Of a DNA stretch of 64,000 bases, positions 38,660 through 51,326 are shown in pieces. This DNA is from Aporrectodea caliginosa (Eukaryota > Annelida > Clitellata > Crassiclitellata > Lumbricidae). Below the pieces are notes generated by a model that saw only the letters and a program-made list of their open reading frames with translations, was not told the DNA's origin and made no database searches. How positions within the stretch are numbered: the first letter of the stretch is position 1; each line of letters begins with the position of its first letter. The translations under genes were made by a program, and so were the position numbers. The DNA lies in assembly GCA_020284085.1 (NCBI GenBank), contig JACEVL010000480.1:568501-632500 (forward strand), written 5' to 3'.

Positions 38660-40262
38660 TTTGTATATTTGTATGTATGTATGTATGGATGTCTGTATCC
38701 ATGCATGTATTTGTGTATGCTTGTATCTTACTTTTATGTAAGTAAGTATATTCTTTATCACCCCATCTGCCAAACAGCTCTCTGGTGAACAAGCATCTGA
38801 CCTTTAAAAAATAAATAAACAAACGGGTAAATAAACAAGCATGCGTAATTATCTGGTGCATAACGTCTTTTCTTTTGCACTACACCTGAACTACAATGCA
38901 AACAGAAATATAACTGAATTTGATATAGCCATCCTTCCAAACTTCACAAGTGCACAAACTGCAATACAGATCATCGATGGGGCTGAGGATATAATAGAAT
39001 ATATAATAGGGCACAATAGAAGTTATTAATTATCCTAGCTAATTAACTCTCCCTGTTACAAACTGAGTGATCTGACCAGTTGGCTACCACGGCCCCCCTC
39101 CATGCTTTTCCTTTTATGTTCGTTGTCCTGTTTCTTTCATTGTTTGACAAGTTACGTTTGTCACTCTTTTCAAATCCTGTTTATTGATAATTAATTTAAT
39201 GTTTTAAAATGTGATCTTGGTCGTTGGTTTAATTATTCCAGGTGGGAATGTACACTGGAACGATAGCCATCTATAACGTTGCTCTCCCGAACAAGGAACC
39301 GATCCTGGACAGCCTGTGAGTACGAAACACCTCCTCTCTGATGCAGGCAGAGGCGTAGCTACATTGAGGCATGAGGAGGCAGTTGCCTCCTCTTACTTTT
39401 GTATGTAACTGGAAATCCTATTGACCAATGAACCCAATGACCAGGATTTAGCCAATGGTCTGTGAAGTTGCCTCCTCTTGAATTTAAGTCTGGCTACGTG
39501 CCTTCATGGCACATGGACCCCTCCGGTTTCAGCGCGGGCCCTAGGGCAGAAAGCAATTAATAATACGTCAATACACAAATATTCTAAATAGGCTATGCAA
39601 ACTCTCAAAGCGATCAGTATTAGGCCTACCATTGACAATGATGTCGTACAATCCTGTCCATATGGCTAGGAAAGAGACGTCACCTAGGCTGGTCAACTGC
39701 GGTGTTCCACAAGGATCCCGCGCCGCCGCCGTCGACATTTCTTGGACGCCGCCGCCGCCGATTTTTGTCGGTCGGCGCGCCGGCGCCGCCGCCGCCGACA
39801 ATTTGTCGGCGCGCCGCCGATGCCACACTGATGTGTATAATTCTTGTTGTTGCATTTCGCATGTTTTGCATGATTTCGCCATAAATTGTTGCTTCAATGC
39901 GAAATAGAAGTCGAAGTCTTGTATAGGCCTACTTAAAACCATAAGAAAGTTTTCTTTGCGAAACTTGATTGGGGTTGCTGGAAGCTGCGTTGCTGCAAAA
40001 CTTAAGAATTCCAGGTGTGTGATTAGTTGTGCTGTGTGTATCTTGCTGTCTGTTAGCCCGGCCGTACGATAGGTGGTGCTGATGATGATGGTGGCGGTGG
40101 TGATGGTGATGATGATGATGATGATGATGATGATGACGATGAAGATGATGGTGATGATGACGGTGATGGTGATGATTATGATGATGATGATGATGATGAT
40201 GACGACGACGACGACGGTGGTGGTGGTGGTGTTGATGATGATGATGATGATGGTGGTGATGT

Positions 40263-40300
<38 letters not shown>

Positions 40301-40304
40301 GTGG

Positions 40305-40373
<69 letters not shown>

Positions 40374-40741
40374 GGGATGATGATGATGGTGATGGTGATG
40401 ATGATGACGGTGGTGGTGATGGTGATGATGATGATGGTGGTGGTGGTGATAATGATGACGATGATGATGGTGGTGGCGGTGGTGATAATGATGGTGGTGG
40501 TGACTATGATGATGGTTATGATGATAGTGGTGGTGATGATGTTGATGATGATCAATGGGGGTGGTGATGATGATGAGGGTGGTGGTGATGATGATGGTGA
40601 TGATGGTGATGATGATGATGATAGTGATGATGATTAAGGTGACGATGATAATGATGATGATAATGATGGATGTGAGAATGATGATGACGGTTGTGGTGAT
40701 GATGATGATGGTGGTGATGATGATGATGATGATGATGTTGA

Positions 40742-40789
<48 letters not shown>

Positions 40790-40860
40790 GTGATGATGGT
40801 GGTGATGATGATGATGATGATGGTGATGATGGTGGTGATGATGATGATGGATGGTGGTGG

Positions 40861-40897
<37 letters not shown>

Positions 40898-40939
40898 TGA
40901 TGGTGGTGATGATGATGATGGTGGTGATGATGATGGTGG

Positions 40940-40979
<40 letters not shown>

Positions 40980-40982
40980 TGG

Positions 40983-41019
<37 letters not shown>

Positions 41020-41221
41020 TGTGATGGTGATGATGATGATGATGATAATAATAATAATATCTAATAATATCTTTTCTTTAATAAGCGCCTGACAAAAGCA
41101 CTGCGCTGTACATTTACATGTTATGCAATTGAAATCTTAACTACTAACAGAACAGACAATGATGGTGATGATGGTGGTGATGATGGTGGTGATGTTGGTG
41201 GTGATGATGATGATGTGATGG

Positions 41222-41253
<32 letters not shown>

Positions 41254-41375
41254 GTGATGATCATGATGATGGATGGTGGTGGTGGTGGTGATTATGATGA
41301 TGATGATGATGATGATGAATGTGATGGTGGTGATGATGATGATGATGATGATGATGGTGATGATGGTGGTTTTGG

Positions 41376-41409
<34 letters not shown>

Positions 41410-41652
41410 CATGATGATGGTGATGATCATGATGATGGATGGTGGTGGTTATGATGATGATGATGATGAATGTGATGGTGTTGATGATGATGATGATAAT
41501 AATAATAATAATAATAATATCTAATAATATCTTTTCTTTAATAAACGCCTGACAAACGCACTGCGCTGTACATTTACATGTTATGCAATTGAAATCTTAA
41601 CTACTAACAGAACAGACAATGATGGTGGTGGTGGTGATGATGATGATGCTGA

Positions 41653-41686
<34 letters not shown>

Positions 41687-41723
41687 GTGATGGTGGTGGT
41701 GGTGATGATGGTGGTGGTGGTGG

Positions 41724-41796
<73 letters not shown>

Positions 41797-44700
41797 ATGG
41801 TGGCGACGATGATAGAGGGGCCAATCCGACCATGGCCCACCATTTGATATTTGCCCCATCACGAAGTAAAGGATAATCACGAGGTCTTCATAATGATGAT
41901 GGCTTAATTGGTGTGTTGGTTAAAATGGTGGTGGCGGTCAATGTGTTAATAGTGATTAGGCCCCTATATAAAAGACGAGCGCCTTTGTGAAACAGAGCCA
42001 AAGATTGTAACCACAAGAAATCTCAAACTCAAATAGTGCCTACATGTTGTGTGTAGTTATACACGCCTATCGAGTTTCAAATGAGTTGAACTGACCCAGT
42101 CTCTCTCTTCCTCTGTGAGTATTTAAGCTATATATCAGTCAACTCTGTCGAAGTAACCCTCTGCTTCTTCGCTCGGCCTGAATGCTCTCCCCTATGCATT
42201 CCTCTCTCGGGGCGCCCTCTCTAGCTAGTAGCTCTGTCTTGTTCACTGCGCATCTGTCAGGACTAATGAAGATGAAACTGTATTTCAGTAGACATATCAA
42301 CGCCTGTTAAAGTTTCAGGACCAAAGGGTTAGATTCGAATGATGTCCTCGGCAGTCGCCTCACAGACCTTTCCCTTAGCCCAGTGGGAGGTACGTATACC
42401 GAATGGCACTGAGTCATCAGACTAGCTGTGGTAATATTTCATCAATGGGACTAGAGAAAGCCAAGACTTTTGCCATAGGCCCTAGATTCAGATTCCTTTA
42501 GTGTTACCAGTCTCAGTCGCGTTCTCTCAGCAAAATGAAACTGATAAAATCCTGTTTACCTTCTGCGATGTAACAACAGAGACTAAACAAGCCGTGCTGG
42601 TCTTTCCGCTGAGAATGAATTAGGTCGCTTCCAAAAGTTTCGGAGTAATTCTCAGACTTTGCAGCTATCAAGACTAAACAAGTTTTATGGTATGTGTCAT
42701 AATAATTATGTCGCTGATTATTATTTAACACATGATGATTGTCTAAATTGCCATTTTACGTTACATACAAAAATGTATTGGGGGGGGGGGGCGATTGCTG
42801 TCACCCGCCCCGGGCGCCAAAATACCTAGCTACATGTATACCACTGGATATAATGTATAATACTACCCACCTTAGGTCTGCACTTGGCTGCGGTTGGCTC
42901 ACGCAACTTTTAAACACTTCCAGAGCCACTGAGCGCAGAGGTACGAGATAGTGTAGTGGTTAGCGCGCTGGACTGTAAATCGAGAGGTCGGGGGTTCAAA
43001 TTCCCCGCCAGGGCAGAAAATTTGGTTCTAGATTTCTGTTCCACCAGCACACCCTAGCCAACTCAGCTATAAAGTGTACACTGACCGTACACTGTCTGTG
43101 GGAAGATGAGACGGTGATGGAGAGGATTGGCCACCTGCCCTCATATGCCGAGGGTAAGAAAATGAAGTCGCTAACACTTCATACCCATGGCTTAAGGAAC
43201 TGCTCCTTCTCCTTCTCCTCTCCCTCTCCTTCTCTTTGTCCTCCTCCTTTTCCTCGTTCTCTTTGTCCTCCTCCTCCCTCCTCCTTCTCTTTGTCCTCCT
43301 CTTCTCTCCTCCTCTCTTCTCCTTCTCCTTCTCTTTGTCCTCCTCTTCCTCTCCTCCTCCTCCTTCTCCTTCTCTTTGTCCTCTTCCTCCTCCTCCTCCT
43401 TCTCTTTGTCCTCCTCTTCCCCTCCTTCTCCTCCTTCTCTTTGTCCTCCTCTTCCCCTCCTCCTTCTCTCTCTTTGTCCTCTTCTTCCTCCTCCTCTCCC
43501 CTCCTCTCTTCCTCCTCCTCTTCCTCTTCCTCTTCCTCTTCCTCTTCCTCTTCCTCTTCTCTTCCTCTTCCTCTTCCTCTTCCTCTTCCTCTTCTCTTCC
43601 TCTCCTCTTCCTCTTCCTCTTCCTCTTCCTCTTCCTCTTCCTCTTCCTCTTCCTCTTCCTCTTCCTCTTCCTCTTCCTCTTCCTCTTCCTCTTCCTCATC
43701 CTCTTCTTCTTCTCCTTCTTCTTCTTCTTGTTCTTGTTCTTCTTGTTCTTCTTGTTCTTGTTCTTCTTCTTGTTCTTCTGTTTGTTCTTCTTCTTGTTCT
43801 TCTTGTTCTTGTTCTTGTTCTTCTTGTTCTTCTTGTTCTTCTTCTTGTTCTTCTTCTTGTTCTTCTTGTTCTTCTTGTTCTTCATGTTCTCGTTCTTGTT
43901 CTTCTTGTTCTTGTTCTTCTTGTCCTTCTTCTTGTTCCTCTTCTTGTTCTTCTTCTTGTTCTTCTTGTTCCTCTTCTTCTTGTTCTTCTTGTTCTTGTTC
44001 TTATTTTTCTTCCTCTTCCTCTTCCTCTTCCTCTTCCTCTTCCTCTTCCTCTTCCTCTTCCTCTTCCTCTTCCTCTTCTTTCCTCTTCCTCTTCCTCTTC
44101 CTCTTCCTCTTCCTCTTCCTCTTCCTCTTCCTCTTCCTCTTCCTCCTCCTCTTCCTCTTCCTCTTCCTCTTCCTCTTCCTCTTCCTTCTTCTTCTTCTTC
44201 TTCCTCTTCCTCTTCTTCTTCTTCTTCTTCTTCTTCTTCTTCTTCTTCTTCTTCATCTTCTTCTTCTTCTTCTTCACATTGCAGCGCGGTAGCGCTTCGC
44301 AGTGTTGCAACAACGAAAACCATTGACAAAGGTGCAGTTCCTAAAGGTTTTCCAGTCAGCAACGGAGGTTTTGAGCGGCGTGAAATAGACCACTACGCCG
44401 ACCACGCCGCGCCGCGCCGCCGCCGCCGCCGCCGCCGATTTCTGTTGGTCGGCGGCGCGCCGCCGCCGCCGACCAGAAATGACCGGCGCGCCGCCGCCGG
44501 CACTTTGAAGTCGGCGCAGAGCTGACCATGACGGCCCATGTGAGTCAACTCGTTCGAGGTTGTTTCTACTAACTGCGTCAAATTAAAACCATCCGCAGAT
44601 TCATTCCAACCTCAACCGCCGTCATATTGGTCAACAGCTTCATTGTCTCCAGGGTTGACTACTGCAACAGCCTACTGGCGGGTTTGCCGACTTGTCAGCT

Positions 44701-45032
44701 AAACCGGATACAATCAGTGCTTAACTCTGCCGCACGTGTCATATACAGCCGGACACCATCTGATCATGTTACAAACCTTCTGCGCGACAATCTACACTGA
44801 CTGCGTGTTCCTCAAGCTGTGCTTGATAGCCTATAAATCATTGAATGATGGTATGCCAGACTACATCTCTGACTTCTGCATTCGGGTAGCAGACAACCGG
44901 AACAGAAGTCGGCTACGATCCTCATAAAAAATCTTCAGGTCCCCCGGTCTTCTACGAGGTTTGGCGAATGTTCCTTCTCCGTCGCAGGACCCACTGCATG
45001 GAACAGTCTTCCAGACCATGTAAAGAATGTGC

Positions 45033-45101
<69 letters not shown>

Positions 45102-48100
45102 TGCCAATCTTCGCCATGCAGCTAGCCAACAGCCAACTGCACGCCCAGAGACCACCACGAGGAGGTGTTGGCAAAGGTCTCCGTAGTTCATTCATCTACA
45201 GCCTTGAAGCAACTAATTTCAGCATAATCACCCCGAGCAAGCACCCCAAATTCCAAATTTCATGAAATTCTAATTTTGAATTTTGAAATTTTCTGATAGT
45301 TCAAAAGACAAACAGCGAAAGTGACAGTAGTTATGACATTGAACACCAGGGGTCAAGAAAACACAAAAGACTAGGCTCTGGAGATAAATCGCAATGTTGG
45401 ATTCCTTGACCAGCAACAAGGCAAAGCATCAAAAGAAGAAGAATATCCGAGCAGCAACGAAGACATATAAGGAAACCGATATGGGAAGAAAGACAAAACT
45501 GAAGGTGAGAAATGAAGGGACGGCAGAAACAGACAACATGCTAAGCAGAAAGGCCCCTCAATACGGAACAAGTAAAACAAGAAAAGCATCCTAACGTTCG
45601 TCTCTCTCCTCTTCAGTCGGTGCTCAACACAGCTGCTAGACTGATAGCCCGCCTTCCCCGATAGTCTCGCATCTCGAACTTTATGTTTGATGAACTTCAT
45701 TGGGTCCCTCTCGCTGCTCGCATACAATAATTTATTTAAAATCCTCACTCTGACCTTCAAGGCTCAAACCCCGAAATATCTGGTTGGCGTAATACTTCGG
45801 CCTCAGTCAGCTTCCTCCCACCGTCCACTTCGTTCCTCCAATAGACGACTGACCTCTTTGTTCACCCGTACTAGAACTGCTATGGCTCAATCTCGTTGCT
45901 TTGCTTCAATTGGTCCCTCTCTTTGGAACGCGCTTTCTCCTTCTGTTCGGTCTACAATTCTCTCTAGCAGTCTATCTTCTTCCTTCGCTTTTCTCAAAAC
46001 CTGCTTTTTTCGAGGAACCTAGCGCACTGGGAGCGCTTCTGAGCGGTTCACCCTACTAGAGGCGCTTTACAAATGCTTAAATACAATACAATACAACAAT
46101 ATGAAGCACATGTGGTGAAACAAGCAAGAAACAGAGAAGAAGCAAAGCTCATTTAGCACAAAGCGTAGACAGGTTGTAAGGACATAGAAGACCAAGCCCA
46201 ACCCCTTGAAAACGAAATAAAATATAAAATAAATGAAATGGCTTAAAAATTAAATGGCTGTAGATGAAAGAACTACCCAAATGCGCCTAAACTAACGCAC
46301 AAGAGAAACAGTGATGCATTTGGTTATCACCTTTCTCAAACAAAAGCTAAGTTTAAATATACTACGAGCTAATGTTCAGTTCTGTGTTTTAAAGTGTTCT
46401 CTCACAGGCCTATAGGTACTATAAAGTAGAAGAATCTTTAGAATACCTCGTGTCTTCACTTCACATCTTGACTTTGAAGTTGAAGTTGGCGTTGGCGTTT
46501 GAAGTTGGCGTTGGCGTTTGAAGTTGGCGTTTGAAGTTGGCGTTGGCGTTTGAAGTTGGCGTTGGCGTTTGAAGTTGGCGTTTGAAGTTGAAGTTGGCGT
46601 TTGAAGTTGAAGTTGGCGTTGAAGTTGGAGTTGGCGTTTGAAGTTGGTGTTGGCGTGTTTGCGTTTGAAGTTGAAGTTGGCGTTGACGTTTGAAGTTGGC
46701 GTTTGAAGTTGGCGTTGGCGTTTGAAGTTGAAGTTGGCGTTTGAAGTTGACGTTGCATTTTGTTTTCATGTTGGCCATACGACGGTTGACGCTTCGATCT
46801 GGACTTTTCATTTAATTTTATTTGCTAAAACCCCACCCCTCGTTCAACTTCAAATTACCATAACATCCGGAAGGACACCGCCGACTCCCCCCCACCAGCT
46901 TATCCTCCTACAGCCTTCACTCTGTCAACTGTGACTCCAGTCACCACTGCTGAATTACGCCGAGTCATCCTCGCCTCCCCTCCTAAATCCTGTGAACTTG
47001 ACCCCCTCCCTACTTCCTTGCTGCAGGAGTTCGTCGATGTCCTTCTTCCGCTCCTCGCCGTCCTATGCAACAGCTCCATCCGTGAGGGCGTTCTGCCGGC
47101 GTCTCAAAAAAGATCCATCCTGGTACCAGTTCTCAAGTGTGAGGGACTAGACTCAAACAACCCAGTCAACTTCCGACCGATCGCCAATGTCTCATTCGTC
47201 TCGAAGGTCATTGAGAAGATAGTCGCCCTCCAGCTTACATCGTACCTTGAGACTAACAACCTACTACCAGCGATCCAGTCTGGCTTTCGGAAAGGTCATT
47301 CCACCGAGACATTGCTTCTTCGTCTCCTTTCCGATGTCTACGGTGCCATCGATCGCTCGCAACTGACACTCTTAGCTCTCTTTGATGTCAGTGCAGCGTT
47401 TGACACTGTGGACCATGATATCTTGCTAGAACGGTTACATTTATCCTTTGGCCTCTCTGGTACCATGCTCCTCTGGCTAAGATCTTTTCTTAGTGAGCGC
47501 TCCTTTCGTGTGGTCCATGGGTCCTCTAGGTCCCAATGGGCCCCCGCCCCCTATGGTCTCCCTCAGGGCTCCGTTTTGGGTCCCCTTCTCTTCATAATCT
47601 ATACCTCTGACCTCGCCTCTCTCCTCGCCTCCCACGCTATGCTGGCCCAGCTGTACGCAGATGACGTTCAGGCCTACCAACATTGCCTCGCCTCTGACGC
47701 CGTTGGTACCGTCCGCAATATGAGCTTGGCCATGGCGGCCTTGGGGGCCTGGATGTCGTCCAACCGTCTCCGCCTCAACTCCTCAAAAACTCAATTCATT
47801 TGGCTGGGCACTCGCCAGCAGCTGGCTAAGCTAGATATGGCTGCCCTTGCTACCGCCTTTCCTCATTTTGTCTTCTCCTCTGTGGTCCGTGACCTTGGCG
47901 TTACTCTGGATCAGGAGCTCACCTTTGCTCCTCACCTTCACTCTCTCAGCCGTGCTTGTTACTACCAACTGCGCCAACTACGCACTATTGCTCGCTCGCT
48001 AAGTCCTACGGCTACTGCTACCCTTGTCCATTCTTTTGTCACTATCAGACTTGACTTCTGCTGCTCTCTCTATGTTGGCCTCCCGGCTGCCCGACTAAGC

Positions 48101-51100
48101 TGTCTGGTTCGCGTCTTACGCTCTGCAGCTCGCCTTATTGGCCGCATACCTAAATTCGACCACATCTCCAGCTATATGCGCGACATTCTTCACTGGCTCC
48201 CGCTTAGGCAGCGTATCGAATATAGGGTAGCTGCCCTAGTTTGGCGCTGCCTGCTGGGTCTTGCTCCTGCCTACCTTATTGAGCTTTGTAGCCCCACCCT
48301 TAGTGCTCGAGGCTCGCGCTCCCTCCGTTCAGCTGAACAGGGTCTTCTCTCTGTCCCTTTTGCTCGTACCTCCACCAGGCAGAGCCGTGCCTTCTCTGTG
48401 ATTGGCCCCTCGACCTGGAATGGCCTACCTCTGACACTCCGCTCCCTTCCTAGAACCCCTTCTCAGTCATTCCTCTCTCAACTTAAAACGATCCTATTTG
48501 GCCGCGCTTGGGTTGGGAGCGCCTCTGAGTAGTTCCCTTGAAGAGGCGCTATACAAATTCAAGTAATGAATGAATGAATGAATGAATTAAAAGTTCAGTT
48601 TAAAATGCAAGTAAATGTTCAGTACTATCTTTGATAAAGTTCAGTCCTGTCTTTTAAAGTGGTCTCTAATAAAGAATCTGAATTTAAATATAGTACCTCG
48701 TATCTTCACTTCACATCTTGGCTTTGAAGTTGACGTGTGAAGTTGAAGTTGGCATTGGCGTTGGCGTTTGAAGATGAAGTTGGCGTTTGACGTTGAAGTT
48801 GGCGTTTGAAGTTGAAGTTGGCGTTTGAAGTTGGCGTTGGCGTTTGAAGTTGGCGTCTGAAGTTGGCGTTGGCGTTTGAAGTTGAAGTTGGCATTGGCGT
48901 TTGAAGTTGAACTTGGCATTGGCGTTTGAAGTTGGCTTTTGAAGTTGGCATTGGCGTTTGAAGTTGGCGTTTGAAGTTGAAGTTGGCGTTTGAAGTTGAA
49001 GTTGGCGTTGGCGCTTGAAGTTGGCATTGGCGTTTGAAGTTGAACTTGGCATTGGCGTTTGAAGTTGGCATTGGCGTTTGAAGTTGGCGTTTGAAGTTGA
49101 AGTTGGCGTTTGAAGTTGAAGTTGGCGTTGGCGCTTGAAGTTGGCATTGGCGTTTGAAGTTGAAGTTGGCATTGGCGTTTGAAGTTGGCGTTGGCGTTTG
49201 AAGTTGGCATTGGCTTTGAAGTTGGCATTGGCGTTTGAAGTTGAACTTGGCATTGGCGTTTGAAGTTGGCGTTGGCGTTTGAAGTTGGCATTGGCGTTTG
49301 AAGTTGGCGTTGGCGTTTGGAGTTGAAGTTGGCGTTTGAAGTTGAAGTTGGCGTTTGAAGTTGAAGTTGGCGTTTGAAGTTAGCGTTGCTTTGCTTTTAT
49401 GTTGGCCATGTTGACTTGACCTGGACTTTTCATTTAATTTTATTTGCTAAAACCCCCACCCCTTGTCAACTTCAAATTACCATAAGTTCAAACCAACTAA
49501 AAGTTCAGTTTAAATATGCAAGTAAATGTTCAGTACTATCTTTGATAAAGTTCAGTCCTGTCTTTTAAAGTGTTCTCTAATACAGAATCTGAATTTAAAT
49601 ATGGTACCTCGTATCTTCACTTCACATCTTGGCGTTGAAGTTGGCGTTTGAAGTTGGCGTTGGCGTTTGAAGTTGAAGTTGGCGTTTGAAGTTGGAGTTG
49701 TCGTTGGTGTTTGAAGTAGGCGTTGGCGTTTGAAGTTGAAGTTGGCGTTTGAAGTTGGCGTTGGCGTTTGAAGTTGAAGTTGGCATTTGAAGTTGAAGTT
49801 GGCGTTTTAAGCTGAAGTTGGCGTTTTAAGCTGAAGTTGGCGTTTGAAGTTGAATTTGGCGTTTGAATTTGGCGTTGCTTTGCTTTCATGTTGGCCATAA
49901 TACGGTTGACTTTCGACCTGGACTTTTCATTTAATTTTATTTGCTAAAACCCCCACCCCTCGTCAACTTCAAATTACCATAAGTTCAAACCAATTAAAAG
50001 TTCAGTTTAAATATGTAAGTAAATGTTCAGTACTATAGGCCTATTTGATAAAGTTCAGTCCTGTCTTTTAAAGTGTTCTCTTATAAAGAACCTGAATTTA
50101 AATACCTCGTAATATCTTCACTTCACACCTTGGCTTTGAAGTTGGTTGGCTTTGCTTTCGTGCTGGCCATGCTGAAGTCGAATTTCGATGTGGATTTCTT
50201 TTTCACATGTTGATTTCCTGAAAACCCTCTGGCCCCTTCAACTTTAAATAATCATAAGACCAAAACCAACGAAAAAGCTAAGTTTAAAATAATAGGCTAT
50301 GCACGCTAATGTTCAGTTCTGTGTTTTAAAGTGTTCTCTCAGTTCTGTGCTTATCGTATTCTCTCATAGAAATATAAAGCAGAATAATTATTATCTGAAA
50401 TTAAATATACCTTCTGTCTCTCTTCACTTCACGTCTTGACTTTGAAGTCTGCTTTGCAATGGCCAAGGATTTTACGTCATCATTATAGCGTTTGTTGCAC
50501 AAGATGACGTCAACAATCAGTAGGCCTATCCAATCACAGCACCAATGTTGATCACGTGCATCTTGTAGCCAATCATTTAGTTCCATTTCTCCATTTTGCC
50601 GCTCGTTCAACTACGATGTAAGCGTAATCGTAATCGTAATCGAGCATTTATATAGCGCCACTAAAAAAATAGACGATCCCGACCCGGGCCATTGTCTTCA
50701 CTGGTAAAGAGAGGTTTCCAGGCGCTGGCGGAACTGGTCAAAAGAAATAGAGTAACTGCCAACTGGTTCCAGCTATTGGGACCAACAATAGCGAAACTCC
50801 TAGACTGGGCCGTAGAAGTACGCACCCGCGGGACAACCAAGTAACCACGGGCCGTGGACCTAAGGGAGGAACGACTGTGCAGAGAAGAGGAGGAGGAGGA
50901 GAGGAGGAAGAAGAAGAAGAAGAAGAAGAAGAAGAAGAAGAAGCACAATCCCTTAAGCTAACCCAAGAGGCAGTCATAGGTATGAAGTGTCAGCAACTTC
51001 ATTTTTTTAGCCTTGGCATATGAGGGTTGGTAGCCAGTCCTCTCCCTTGCCGTCTCATCTTCCAACTGACAGTGTACACTCAGTGTTGACCTACTTATTT

Positions 51101-51292
51101 ATTGCTGAGTTGGCTAGGGGCACAGATGGAGCAGAAGTCTCAAACCAAATTTCTGCCCTGGCGGATGGAACTCCGGACTTCTTGATTGACATTTGACAGT
51201 CCAGCATGCTAACTTCTGCACTGTCAAGCACCTCATACGCTACACAGTGAACCCTTAGATTATAACGGTCAGAGCTGATTATAGCGAGGAAG

Positions 51293-51326
<34 letters not shown>

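Noticed and set aside
40073..41880. Long poly-Met, poly-Asp and poly-His/Ile frames
   Set aside because: By-products of the GAT trinucleotide satellite. No unique sequence or conserved start.
42950..43020. Functional tRNA-Tyr gene
   Set aside because: Good A and B boxes, but the acceptor stem does not close well and the same head occurs in other SINE B copies, so it is a SINE head. The same reasoning excludes tRNA genes at 4100, 24560, 24720, 36400 and 55815.
43067..44525. Frames up to 431 residues of Lys/Arg/Glu or Ser/Leu/Phe
   Set aside because: All reading frames of the polypyrimidine tract are open on both strands, so length carries no evidence of coding.
46456..49898. Minus-strand frames rich in FKRQLQTPTSNANF
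   Set aside because: Direct translation of the GAAGTTGGC minisatellite. Several frames are open at once and the constant flank is not coding.
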